A DNA stretch of 64,000 nucleotides from Paenibacillus contaminans (lineage in GTDB: Bacteria; Bacillota; Bacilli; Paenibacillales; NBRC-103111): contig NZ_QMFB01000002.1 in NCBI RefSeq assembly GCF_003285015.1, forward strand, positions 62,001 to 126,000. Direction: 5' to 3'. A program made the translations under genes and the position numbers. The notes beneath the pieces were generated by a model. The model had not been told where the DNA came from and ran no database searches. It saw only the letters and a program-made list of their open reading frames with translations. Positions 1 to 7,218 of the stretch are shown piece by piece; the first letter of the stretch is position 1; the number at the start of each line of letters is the position of its first letter.

Positions 1-1
1 G

Positions 2-1528
2 GAAGCTCGGGGCGAAGAAGATACATATGCTCGGCACGAACGAATTTTACTTGACCTTGCTAAACGTTACGGGATAAACCTTACAAAGATTTATCGGGAA
101 AAGCCGGTTTCAGGTGAGAAAATAGACGAACGTCCAGAAATGATGAAGCTACTAGAAGATGTTGAAGATCAGCATTGGAAGGGTGTCCTTGTGGTTGAAG
201 TTGAGCGTCTGGCTCGTGGCGACACCAAGGACCAAGGTATTGTAGCCCAAGCATTTAAGTATTCAGAAACCACTATTGTCACACCAATGCGCGTATATAA
301 TCCCAATAACCCCGATGATGAAGAATACTTTGAATTCGGCCTCTTTATGAGCCGGCGGGAGTTTAAGACGATCACACGCCGTCTGCAAGGGGGGCGCATT
401 GATGGAGTCAAGGAAGGCAGATACTTAGGCAATAAGCCACCTTACGGCTACTCACGGGTTAAACTTCCTGGCAAAGGATACACACTGGAGCCGCATCCGG
501 ATCAAGCCCCCATCGTACAGCTCATCTATAGTCTGTATACTGATCAGGATCCAGAGAAAAGACTTGGAACAGCAAGGCTAGCTGCATACCTGAATGATAA
601 ACAGATCGTTACTCAACGGAATAGCAGCTGGACTGTAGCGACAGTAAACGGGATCCTTCGAAACCCTGTCTATATCGGACGAGTAAGATGGGGATCGCGT
701 CCGCTGCAGAAACGTAGAGACAGTAAAAGTAGGCCCCGTAAGCCTCGTGAGCAATGGCTAGAAGTGATGGGTATGCATCCTCCTATCATCGACGAAGCTC
801 AGTACAATTTAGCTCAGCAATATATGAACGAAAACGGTCACCCGCCTGCTCCAGCCGGCAAAATATCGAATCCGCTCGCCAGTATCGTGAAATGTGGAAT
901 ATGCGGTGCGGCAGTTGTCCTTAGACCATATCGCGGCAAAAACAAAACGACTCCATCAACGCTTATGTGTTCAACCCAATATTGTAAGAATGTAAGTTCA
1001 TACTACCATCTTGTCGAAGAGCGCCTCTTGGAAAGTCTCAAGGAGTGGTTGTCTACTTATAAAGCACAATGGATGGGGAAACGCCCCAAAACGATGAAGA
1101 ACGATGATTTAAAATTAAAGCTTCATCAAGACATGCTAAAAAGATTACAGAATAAGCTACATGAACTAAATGAACAGAAGAAGGAAGCCTTTAATCTCGT
1201 TGAAAGGAAAGTCTACACTACAGAGATTTTTTTAGAGCGTTCCCAGATTATCGCACAAGAAATTAAAGAAACGACTGATGCCATCCAACAAACTGAAGAC
1301 GAACTCCAAACCGAATTTAAACGTCAAACAGCAAAGGTCGAAACAATCCCCAAAATCGAACACGTCCTTGATGTCTACCATCGAACCGAGAATGCAGCAG
1401 TGAAAAATGAATTGCTTAAATCAATCCTTGAAAAGGTTACTTACCGAAAAGATACAGGTGGCCGTTGGAACGGGGGAATGGATAAATTTACACTCGTCCT
1501 ATATCCGAAGCTACCAAAGGAAAATTAG
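2..1528 (+). CDS. Large serine recombinase, 5' end cut by window edge
   Basis: The frame is open from base 2, so the true start and the N-terminal catalytic serine lie outside the window; 508 codons are visible. The visible part begins in the resolvase catalytic domain and carries a VERLARG segment typical of its conserved arginines. A Recombinase domain follows (roughly residues 130-235, with GYSR and NPVYIGR motifs), then a four-cysteine zinc ribbon (CGICG at about residue 300, CSTQYC about 25 residues later). A charged coiled coil of about 100 residues closes the protein. This is the architecture of large serine integrases of prophages and skin-like elements, which carry out directional site-specific recombination. 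The gene lies about 800 bp from an interrupted cotJC and is AT-richer than the chromosome to the right, as expected for the end of an integrated element. The family call is firm; the target site is inference. Confidence 0.93.
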   Translation, partial: EARGEEDTYARHERILLDLAKRYGINLTKIYREKPVSGEKIDERPEMMKLLEDVEDQHWKGVLVVEVERLARGDTKDQGIVAQAFKYSETTIVTPMRVYNPNNPDDEEYFEFGLFMSRREFKTITRRLQGGRIDGVKEGRYLGNKPPYGYSRVKLPGKGYTLEPHPDQAPIVQLIYSLYTDQDPEKRLGTARLAAYLNDKQIVTQRNSSWTVATVNGILRNPVYIGRVRWGSRPLQKRRDSKSRPRKPREQWLEVMGMHPPIIDEAQYNLAQQYMNENGHPPAPAGKISNPLASIVKCGICGAAVVLRPYRGKNKTTPSTLMCSTQYCKNVSSYYHLVEERLLESLKEWLSTYKAQWMGKRPKTMKNDDLKLKLHQDMLKRLQNKLHELNEQKKEAFNLVERKVYTTEIFLERSQIIAQEIKETTDAIQQTEDELQTEFKRQTAKVETIPKIEHVLDVYHRTENAAVKNELLKSILEKVTYRKDTGGRWNGGMDKFTLVLYPKLPKEN

Positions 1529-1534
1529 TAAATT

Positions 1535-2236
1535 TCAAAAAATTATTTTACCTGTTAGATCAGCCCTGATTCTGAATCCATATTGAATAGTCTGAGTTGC
1601 ACTTTTATCTGTCAGGGCTAATCTAATAAAGTTATTATTATCATTCAGTTCTCCATTTGTATCAAAGTACGGAGATACTACCTGAACATAAAATAAGACA
1701 ATATTGTCATTAAAATTATTTTTATTCTTTATTTCGTTCACTATATCTTCAATTTTTTTCTGATCTACAACTGTTCCGCCTTCTTTGTGCACAGTGATCA
1801 ACTGTTGTTGTAGTAATGATTTATCATTCAAATCACATTTTTCCACTTTAATCAAGTACCCATTACTTATATTAACGCAGCTACCGTTCATAGTTTTTGC
1901 AGAAAGACTAATATTATATTGCTGTTCCAGCTTCTTGATGTAGTTTTTGTTTAGAGAAAGGTACGCATTCTGTCGCAATTGATTTTTTAAATCAACTACT
2001 ATAGGTATGCTTGCGACAAAGAAAAAAATGAGACTAAGAGCAAGTAACGGGAACGGATTCTTTAATTTCAAAATTGAGAATAAAGAAATTATGCCACCAA
2101 CAATAAAAGCTCCTATACTAAGCGGAATAACTAGTCCTTCAAACCCTTCTGGTTTGTCAACATTCGACATCAGTAGAAAGTATATGACTATGAAACTGAA
2201 CAAAAGAAAGAATAAAATAAACTGTTTTCTGCTCAT
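1535..2236 (-). CDS. Hypothetical membrane protein at the element edge
   Basis: The 233-residue product has three predicted membrane segments near its N-terminus (about residues 5-23, 34-56 and 62-81). A soluble domain of about 150 residues follows, rich in Asn and Lys, with short phrases such as NGSCVNISNGY and VQVVSPYFDTN. I do not recognise the family. The ATG at 2236 has a modest ribosome site (AAGGGA, 11 bases upstream). The gene is strongly AT-rich compared with the genes right of 2.35 kb, converges on the recombinase gene with only 6 bp between the stops, and lies between that gene and the interrupted cotJC. It is therefore most likely cargo of the mobile element. Superinfection exclusion or lysogenic conversion are possible roles, but nothing in the sequence decides it. 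Confidence 0.6.
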   Translation of the reverse strand: MSRKQFILFFLLFSFIVIYFLLMSNVDKPEGFEGLVIPLSIGAFIVGGIISLFSILKLKNPFPLLALSLIFFFVASIPIVVDLKNQLRQNAYLSLNKNYIKKLEQQYNISLSAKTMNGSCVNISNGYLIKVEKCDLNDKSLLQQQLITVHKEGGTVVDQKKIEDIVNEIKNKNNFNDNIVLFYVQVVSPYFDTNGELNDNNNFIRLALTDKSATQTIQYGFRIRADLTGKIIF

Positions 2237-2325
2237 GCAATTATCCGTCCCTTAGGAAATGTTTTACACTTTTTTTGAAGTATTCGCCGCGTATAGAAAA
2301 TATCCTTCATCGAAAGAAAGTATTA

Positions 2326-2541
2326 TCATCGATAACTATAGTGTACTGATTCCTCCGTCCCGATATCCGTCAACAATCCGATTACCTTATCGGGGATCGT
2401 ATACCGCTGATTCAAGTAACGCAGCGCCGCAGCCAGCTCCCCGTCCGCCCCACCGTACTGTTCGATCAAGTATTTGGCCATACGCGGATCGCATTTGCTG
2501 ACGCGCACAGGATATTGCAGCTTTTTCTCATAAATCCACAT
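2326..2541 (-). pseudogene. cotJC: cotJC 5' fragment (spore coat Mn-catalase-like protein, interrupted)
   Basis: CotJC is a manganese-catalase-like spore coat protein of about 190 residues made in the mother cell. Here the ATG at 2541 has a good ribosome site and the first 64 or so residues are classic (MWIYEKKLQYPV at the start, YLIEQYGGADGELAAALRYL in the middle, GLLTDIGTEE at the end). The normal continuation into FAHLEMI is replaced by seven unrelated residues and a stop. Only about a third of the protein, including a few of the metal-site residues, remains. The break sits at the edge of the recombinase-bearing DNA, so the rest of the gene may lie at the far end of that element, left of the window. 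It may be restored by excision, as for sigK and spsM in other Bacilli. If no second half exists, it is a dead gene. Confidence 0.85.
2340..2356. other. Probable attachment junction of the recombinase element in cotJC
   Basis: Read on the minus strand, cotJC is family-like up to codons for DIGTEE. The sequence then switches at about 2349 to AT-rich DNA that encodes only SVHYSYR and a stop. The change in base composition and the loss of family similarity coincide here. Large serine recombinases cross over at a 2-bp core inside a short site, so the exact core cannot be fixed from one end. The assignment as attL or attR is inference. Confidence 0.6.
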
Positions 2542-2562
2542 GAATCCCTGCTCTCCCTTCGC

Positions 2563-2832
2563 TTATACCTGCCAAGGCCACGGCGTTTGCGGCCAATTCC
2601 ACGGGAAACCGGAAAAGCTGTGCCCGAATTGCATGAGCGGCCCGAACTTCGACTCGAACTGATAGGCCAACTGCGCTCTTCGCTTGGCATTTTCATTAAA
2701 CTGCCGGACCGCTTGCTCGTCGCCGGGATGCGTATCCAGGTACAGCGTCAGCTCTACCAGCACAAAGTCGACGGTTTGCAGCTCGAGCAGGCAGCGGTAA
2801 TAATCGTCGCTAAGCGTATGTTGCTGTTGCAT
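2563..2832 (-). CDS. cotJB: Spore coat protein CotJB
   Basis: The 89-residue product is the usual CotJB length. It has the typical opening (YYRCLLELQTVDFVLVELTLYLDTHP) in two pieces with conserved Leu/Asp positions, and an aromatic tail ending PWNWPQTPWPWQV. CotJB is a small protein of the cotJABC operon, incorporated into the spore coat with CotJA and CotJC. It lies 21 bp upstream of the cotJC fragment and 24 bp downstream of cotJA, all on the minus strand, so the three are one operon. Unlike cotJC it is intact. Confidence 0.9.
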   Translation of the reverse strand: MQQQHTLSDDYYRCLLELQTVDFVLVELTLYLDTHPGDEQAVRQFNENAKRRAQLAYQFESKFGPLMQFGHSFSGFPWNWPQTPWPWQV

Positions 2833-2856
2833 GACGTTCTCCTCTCCTCCTCGTTT

Positions 2857-3072
2857 TTATTCCGCGCTGCGGCGGCCATCATACGGGCTGAATAAAGCCG
2901 GCCAAAGCGTCCCTTTTTGCAGCGCCTCGTACGGCGGGAATTGCGGGAGTCCTGTCGGCTGAAACGGAATGAACAGTTGGGGCGGCGTCGAATACGTCTT
3001 TACGTAGATCGGCGGGCACGGATCGTAGGGTCCGATGAACGGGTACCACATTTTGACCTGATTTTCGAACAA
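2857..3072 (-). CDS. cotJA: Spore coat associated protein CotJA
   Basis: I choose a TTG start at 3072 because AAAGGAGG lies 8 bases upstream and because family similarity begins at once (YPFIGPYDPCPP, then VKTYSTPPQL, FQPTGLPQFPP and KGTLWPALFSPY). This gives 71 residues, the usual CotJA length. The frame stays open upstream to 3291 but that extension has no family character. CotJA is the first gene of the mother-cell-expressed cotJ operon and is needed for assembly of CotJC into the coat. I could not find a convincing SigE promoter in the 260 bp upstream. Confidence 0.88.
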   Translation of the reverse strand: MFENQVKMWYPFIGPYDPCPPIYVKTYSTPPQLFIPFQPTGLPQFPPYEALQKGTLWPALFSPYDGRRSAE

Positions 3073-3338
3073 AGCAAGCTCCTCCTTTAATGGGCCAAAC
3101 GGTAAAAGCCTATGCACTACCTTATGACAAACGCCTATGATTGGTGTTTTAGGCATTAGCCTAGAAAATATTACCAATGAGGAATCTGTCTCCGAACGGA
3201 TCGCAGAGATGGGCATGACTTTTGCGAATCCAGTCACTGATTCCATACTACTGAAAAAGCTTCCGCCGAGCGCCACAATAAGGGCACACAACAGAAGCTT
3301 TTTTAATCGACAGTGAATTAGTTATCCTGCTATTCCGG

Positions 3339-4211
3339 CTACTCCTTCAAAGACCCGAGCATCGTGCCCTGTACGAAATATTTTTGAATGAACGGGTAAA
3401 CGAGCAGGATCGGTACCGTAGCGAACAAAATAATGCCCGCCTTCATCATTTCCGGCGTCGCGACCATGGCGATATCGGCGGCGTTGCTGCCGTAAGCTTG
3501 CGTATCGTCGCTGACGATGAGGCTCCGCAGCACGACCTGGAGCGGAAACAGCTTTTTGTCGCGAATAAAAATCAGGGCGTTGAAATAGGAATTCCACAAC
3601 GAAACGACATTGTATAAGCTAAGGGTGGCCAAGATCGGCACCGATAGCGGAATCGATATTTGAGAATAAATCCGGAATTCCCCGGCGCCGTCGATTTTGG
3701 CCGAATCGAATAGCTCGGATGAAATGCCTTGGAAAAAGGTTTTCATAATAATAACGTAGAATGCGCTAAGCGCCGAAGGGACCATAAGCGCCCACAGCGT
3801 GTTCTCGAAGCCGATCGCTTTGATGACCATATAGTTCGGAATCAAACCGGCCGAAAAAACGAGCGTAACGAGCACGAGTCGAAGGACGATTTTCCTTCCC
3901 GGCATAATCGAGCGGGACAGCGCATACCCGAAGCTGGTCGTAAACAAGAGAAACAAAAGCGTGCCTACCACGCAAATATAAACGCTGACGCCGAGCGCCC
4001 GCCAAAGCGATTCAAGCTGAAAAATTTCGCGGTAAACGCCGAAATGCATTTCCTTCGGCCAAAAGCCGACGAGCTTGGCATCCGCGTATTTGGGCGAACT
4101 TAGCGATACCGCCAGCAAATGAACGAGCGGCGCTACCATGGACACGCTGATTACCGCCAAAAATAATCCGTTAATAAATTGAAAGAACCGATCCGATTTA
4201 TAGGTGATCAT
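3339..4211 (-). CDS. lplC: Carbohydrate ABC transporter permease, LplC/YtcP type
   Basis: This 290-residue inner-membrane permease has six predicted helices and the cytoplasmic EAA-like loop (FDSAKIDGAGEFRIYSQISIPLS, about residues 182-204), which contacts the ATPase. It ends with the LplC-type sequence QKYFVQGTMLGSLKE. ATG 4211 is preceded by GGAGGG. It sits 27 bp after lplB in an lplA-lplB-lplC operon. No ATPase gene is nearby, as is usual for this family, which shares an MsmX-type ATPase. The symbol reflects family resemblance; the substrate is not known, although the neighbouring lyase suggests an oligosaccharide. Confidence 0.88.
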   Translation of the reverse strand: MITYKSDRFFQFINGLFLAVISVSMVAPLVHLLAVSLSSPKYADAKLVGFWPKEMHFGVYREIFQLESLWRALGVSVYICVVGTLLFLLFTTSFGYALSRSIMPGRKIVLRLVLVTLVFSAGLIPNYMVIKAIGFENTLWALMVPSALSAFYVIIMKTFFQGISSELFDSAKIDGAGEFRIYSQISIPLSVPILATLSLYNVVSLWNSYFNALIFIRDKKLFPLQVVLRSLIVSDDTQAYGSNAADIAMVATPEMMKAGIILFATVPILLVYPFIQKYFVQGTMLGSLKE

Positions 4212-4238
4212 GTAGTTTTTCCCTCCTCAAGCCATCGG

Positions 4239-5138
4239 CTAGTAAATGCTTTCGCCGGTCGTCCGTTTGCTCACTTGATTGAGCAGCATGATCAGAATAA
4301 AGCCGACGAGCGCCTGGAACATGCCGATTGCCGTGGAAAAGCTGAATTGCGCGCTAAGCAGACCGACCCGATACACGTAAGTATCGATAATTTCCGCAAC
4401 GGACCGATTAAGCGGGTTTTGAAAAATAAGCACCTGCTCGACGTTCGCTTCCAATACGCTGCCGATTCTAAGCAGAAAAAGAACCATAATCGTAGGCAGC
4501 AGGGACGGAAGCGTAATATGCCACATCCGCCGCCAGCGGTTCGCTCCGTCCACCATCGCGGCTTCGTACAAGCTCGGATTGATCGCGGTAAGCGCGGCCA
4601 AATAAAGAATGGTCCCCCATCCGATTTCTTTCCAGATCGAAACCGAAATGACGATCGGCCGGAAAAACTCCGGCATCGTGACGAAATCGTACGGCCCCAT
4701 TCCGAACAAGCCGAGGAACTGATTGACGAAGCCTTTGGTCGCGAGCAAGTTGATGAAAATGCCGCCTACGATTACCCACGATAAAAAATGCGGCATATAT
4801 AGCAACGTCTGCACCGGCCGCTTGAACCACATGCTGCGCACCTCGTTCAACAGCAGCGCAAGGATAAGCGGCGCCGGGAAGCCGAAAATGATCGAATATA
4901 GGCTGAGCAAAATCGAATTTTTCAATATTTGAAAAAACTCGTCATAGGTGAACATCGTCACAAAATGCTTGAACCCGACAAACGGACTTCCGAGAAAGCC
5001 TTGAAACATGTTATAGTCCTGGAACGCGATAATATTTCCCCCGAGAGGAATATAGCGGAAGATGATAAAGTGAAGAATGCCCGGCAGGGCAATTAGCAAA
5101 AGCATCACTTTGTCGCCTAGCTGGAATTTCCGTTGCAT
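4239..5138 (-). CDS. lplB: Carbohydrate ABC transporter permease, LplB/YteP type
   Basis: The product is a 299-residue permease with six predicted helices and the EAA-type loop (YEAAMVDGANRWRRMWHITLPSL, about residues 195-217). The open frame extends upstream, but ATG 5138 is chosen because GGAGG lies 9 bases before it and family similarity starts at QRKFQLGDK. The upstream part of the frame is simply translation of a hairpin repeat. It pairs with LplC to form the membrane channel for the sugar bound by LplA. It lies 195 bp downstream of lplA behind a strong hairpin, so it is probably made at a lower level than the binding protein. Confidence 0.88.
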   Translation of the reverse strand: MQRKFQLGDKVMLLLIALPGILHFIIFRYIPLGGNIIAFQDYNMFQGFLGSPFVGFKHFVTMFTYDEFFQILKNSILLSLYSIIFGFPAPLILALLLNEVRSMWFKRPVQTLLYMPHFLSWVIVGGIFINLLATKGFVNQFLGLFGMGPYDFVTMPEFFRPIVISVSIWKEIGWGTILYLAALTAINPSLYEAAMVDGANRWRRMWHITLPSLLPTIMVLFLLRIGSVLEANVEQVLIFQNPLNRSVAEIIDTYVYRVGLLSAQFSFSTAIGMFQALVGFILIMLLNQVSKRTTGESIY

Positions 5139-5161
5139 GATGTTTCCTCCTTCATTACTGA

Positions 5162-5258
5162 TCCCCACAAAGTGACGCAGTGCTTCGTAGTTGATTCCGG
5201 GTACTTTGCCGGGGGCCCCAATTTCACCCCACAAAGTGACGTAGTGCTTCGTAGTTTT
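5162..5258 (-). repeat. Hairpin repeat, ACTTTGTGGGG family, in the lplB leader
   Basis: Read on the minus strand, the sequence CACTTTGTGGGG occurs twice 70 bp apart (ends near 5163 and 5233), each preceded by the same phrase TACGAAGCACT(A/G)CGTCA. The copy nearest the gene can pair with CCCCGGCAAAGT some 40 bases earlier, giving a hairpin closed by CCCC/GGGG. The hairpin ends about 13 bases before the ribosome site of lplB. A related hairpin lies before sufB at 44286-44342. A role in translation or RNA stability is inference. Confidence 0.7.
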
Positions 5259-5285
5259 ACTTGTGACCTAAAACCGACGCAGACG

Positions 5286-5317
5286 GAAAAAGCCGGCCCG
5301 CGGACCGGGCCGGCTTT
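5286..5317 (-). terminator. Terminator or attenuator after lplA
   Basis: On the minus strand the arms AAAGCCGGCCCG and CGGGCCGGCTTT form a very stable hairpin followed by TTCC just after the lplA stop. It stands between lplA and lplB, so partial read-through would give more binding protein than permease, a common arrangement in such operons. Confidence 0.8.
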
Positions 5318-5332
5318 CCGGGCGCTGAAACA

Positions 5333-6946
5333 TTACTTTTTGGTTTTGCTGTTATACCAGTCGGTCGCTTCCTTCATGGCCGCATCGCCGCCGCGTTTTT
5401 TCCACTCAGCTACGAACGCGTCGAACGCTTTATCGACATCTTCTTTACCCGTGACTGCCTTGGCAAACATATCGAGGAACAGGTTGCCCGCATTAAAGCC
5501 GATCGCCAGCTCCGGTTTGGTCGCCAGCGCCTGAAGCGAAGGCATATACAAACCGTCATGCTTCATGATGTTCTCCGAGGCGATCTTGATGCCTTTTTTG
5601 AGCATTTCGGCTTCGGCGTTGATATCGACAAGCTTCTGGGTCATCCGTCCGTCGCCGCGCGGGTTGATGATCAATTGATAGAAGGTCGACGAGCCCGCGG
5701 GACCGGATTCGTTGTTCGCTTCCGCTTTCGGATCCCAATTGATTTTGCCGCCTTCTTCGGTGTAATTGTGACCTTTGATGCCGAAGGAGAAGAACGATTC
5801 CGCTTCGTCCGACCAAGCCCAGTTCAAAAACTTGATGACTTCCTCCGCTTGCTTCGACTTGCTAGGGATAACCCAAACGAAGTTGACTTGCGGATTTTCG
5901 ATTTCGAGGCCGCCGCCTTTCGGACCTTGCGGAGAACCGACCACATCGATCTTGGCGTTCGGCTGGTTGACGAAATTGCTTGGCGTCCATGTTGTCGGAT
6001 AACTTGTAATGTCGTATTTCCAGGAGCCGGCTTGCCCTTTCTTAATGCCTGCAACCCAATCCGCGCCTTTGTTCGTAAACAGGTTCGGGTTGACATAACC
6101 CTTGTCGTACATCATTTTCCAGAACTTGATCGCTTCCTTCATTTCCGGCATGATCATGCCCGGCGTCATCGTTCCGTTGACGTTATACCACATGCCCGGA
6201 TGCGCGCCGAACTCCGCGAAGAAGACGTCGCCGTAAATCATGTTCTCACGTACGTAGAAGCCGTATTCGTTGTTCGGGTCGCCGTCGCCGTTCAAGTCTT
6301 TGCCCTTGATCGCCTCAAAATATTTCACCCATTCGTCGAGCGTATTCGGCTGCTTCATCCCGAGCTTATCCAGCCAATCCTGCCGAATATACATGACGCG
6401 GTTGGACATAAATTGCGCAAGCGCCGGAATCCCGTATATTTTGCCGTCCTTCGAGACGTTCGGGCTGTCCCATGCCTGCTGCGGAATTTTTTTCTTGAGA
6501 TTCGGTCCGTATTTGTCGATCAGCGGTCCCAATTCCTTGAATACGCCTTGCTCCACAGCGCCGGGATGCGCCGAATCCGTAATGCCGTTAGTACGGATCA
6601 GGTCCGGCAAATCGCCGGAAGCGAAACGGACGGTCAGCTGCTGCTTGTATTCGGGATGGTTGAGAAAATCGAACTTCAAATTATAGCCGGATTGCTTCGA
6701 CAATTCTTTAACGTATTTGTCGTCCTCTTTCATCTCTTGCGGATACTTGGCTCCTGCATTGGACAACAGGATACTGATGTTCTTATTGGCCGGCGCCGTC
6801 GAAGGAGAATTGCTTGCGCTTCCGCTTGGACTGCTGCCTGCGCCGTTCGTTCCCGACTCTTTGCCTCCGCAAGCTGCAAGCAGCGTTCCTGCTGCAAGCG
6901 CCGTGCTTAGCGATACGAGCATCATTTTTTTGTTGATCGATTTCAT
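5333..6946 (-). CDS. lplA: Extracellular sugar-binding lipoprotein, LplA type
   Basis: The 537-residue product starts with a lipoprotein signal (charged KKMM, hydrophobic stretch, lipobox LAAC at about residues 22-25) and a Ser/Gly-rich linker. A family-1-type solute-binding fold follows, containing WLDKLGMKQPNTLDEW and DLNGDGDPNNEYGF, both typical of the LplA/YtcQ group. It would be anchored outside the membrane and hand oligosaccharides to LplB and LplC. The promoter region carries a cre-like site. The length matches the family. The exact sugar cannot be read from the sequence; the nearby heparinase II/III-like lyase hints at uronic-acid-containing oligosaccharides. Confidence 0.9.
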   Translation of the reverse strand: MKSINKKMMLVSLSTALAAGTLLAACGGKESGTNGAGSSPSGSASNSPSTAPANKNISILLSNAGAKYPQEMKEDDKYVKELSKQSGYNLKFDFLNHPEYKQQLTVRFASGDLPDLIRTNGITDSAHPGAVEQGVFKELGPLIDKYGPNLKKKIPQQAWDSPNVSKDGKIYGIPALAQFMSNRVMYIRQDWLDKLGMKQPNTLDEWVKYFEAIKGKDLNGDGDPNNEYGFYVRENMIYGDVFFAEFGAHPGMWYNVNGTMTPGMIMPEMKEAIKFWKMMYDKGYVNPNLFTNKGADWVAGIKKGQAGSWKYDITSYPTTWTPSNFVNQPNAKIDVVGSPQGPKGGGLEIENPQVNFVWVIPSKSKQAEEVIKFLNWAWSDEAESFFSFGIKGHNYTEEGGKINWDPKAEANNESGPAGSSTFYQLIINPRGDGRMTQKLVDINAEAEMLKKGIKIASENIMKHDGLYMPSLQALATKPELAIGFNAGNLFLDMFAKAVTGKEDVDKAFDAFVAEWKKRGGDAAMKEATDWYNSKTKK

Positions 6947-7001
6947 GACGTAACCCCTCTCGTTCTCGTTTGCGATAAGGCTGATCGACTTATCTGCCCT
7001 A

Positions 7002-7031
7002 ACTATATTGAAAGCGTTTTTATATGCGCAA
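7002..7031 (-). promoter_or_regulatory. lplABC promoter with cre-like CcpA site
   Basis: On the minus strand TTGCGC (7031-7026) and TATAGT (7007-7002) are separated by 18 bp, a plausible SigA promoter 55 bp before the lplA start. The spacer holds, on the plus strand, TGAAAGCGTTTTTA at 7009-7022. This matches the Bacillus cre consensus TGWAANCGNTNWCA at all but one position. Binding of CcpA there would block the promoter when preferred sugars are present. Sites and spacing are seen; regulation is inferred. Confidence 0.6.
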
Positions 7032-7159
7032 TGTTCCGTTTTTTACGGCGCATTCAAACGATGATAAAGATTTGTCATACGATGAAAAAGCAAAAACCGC
7101 GCAGCGGCGGCATTTGTTTGCTTGCTTATGCAAAAACTGACGGACTGCGGCGGACGTGA

Positions 7160-7214
7160 CAAGGATAAACGCTTTTGAAGAAAGCGACTTCGTAAGCTTA
7201 AGCTAAGGACAGGC
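7160..7214 (-). repeat. Partial copy of the GTTTATCC hairpin repeat
   Basis: This intergenic stretch shares the end GCGTTTATCCTTGT and the inner part (GAAGAAAGCG, CGTAAGC, TAAGCT, GGACAGGC) with the copy at 53411-53507. It lacks the GGTAAACGC arm. It lies between the AraC-type regulator and the lplA promoter. Confidence 0.6.
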
Positions 7215-7218
7215 AGCT

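Noticed and set aside
2857..3291. Long version of CotJA with about 70 extra N-terminal residues
   Set aside because: Family similarity and the ribosome site both point to the TTG at 3072; the upstream codons look like translated non-coding DNA.
3137..3316. A 59-codon plus-strand frame upstream of cotJA (MIGVLGISLENIT...)
   Set aside because: It has no ribosome site, sits in the cotJ upstream region and matches no family I recognise; it could be a gene remnant but is not supportable.
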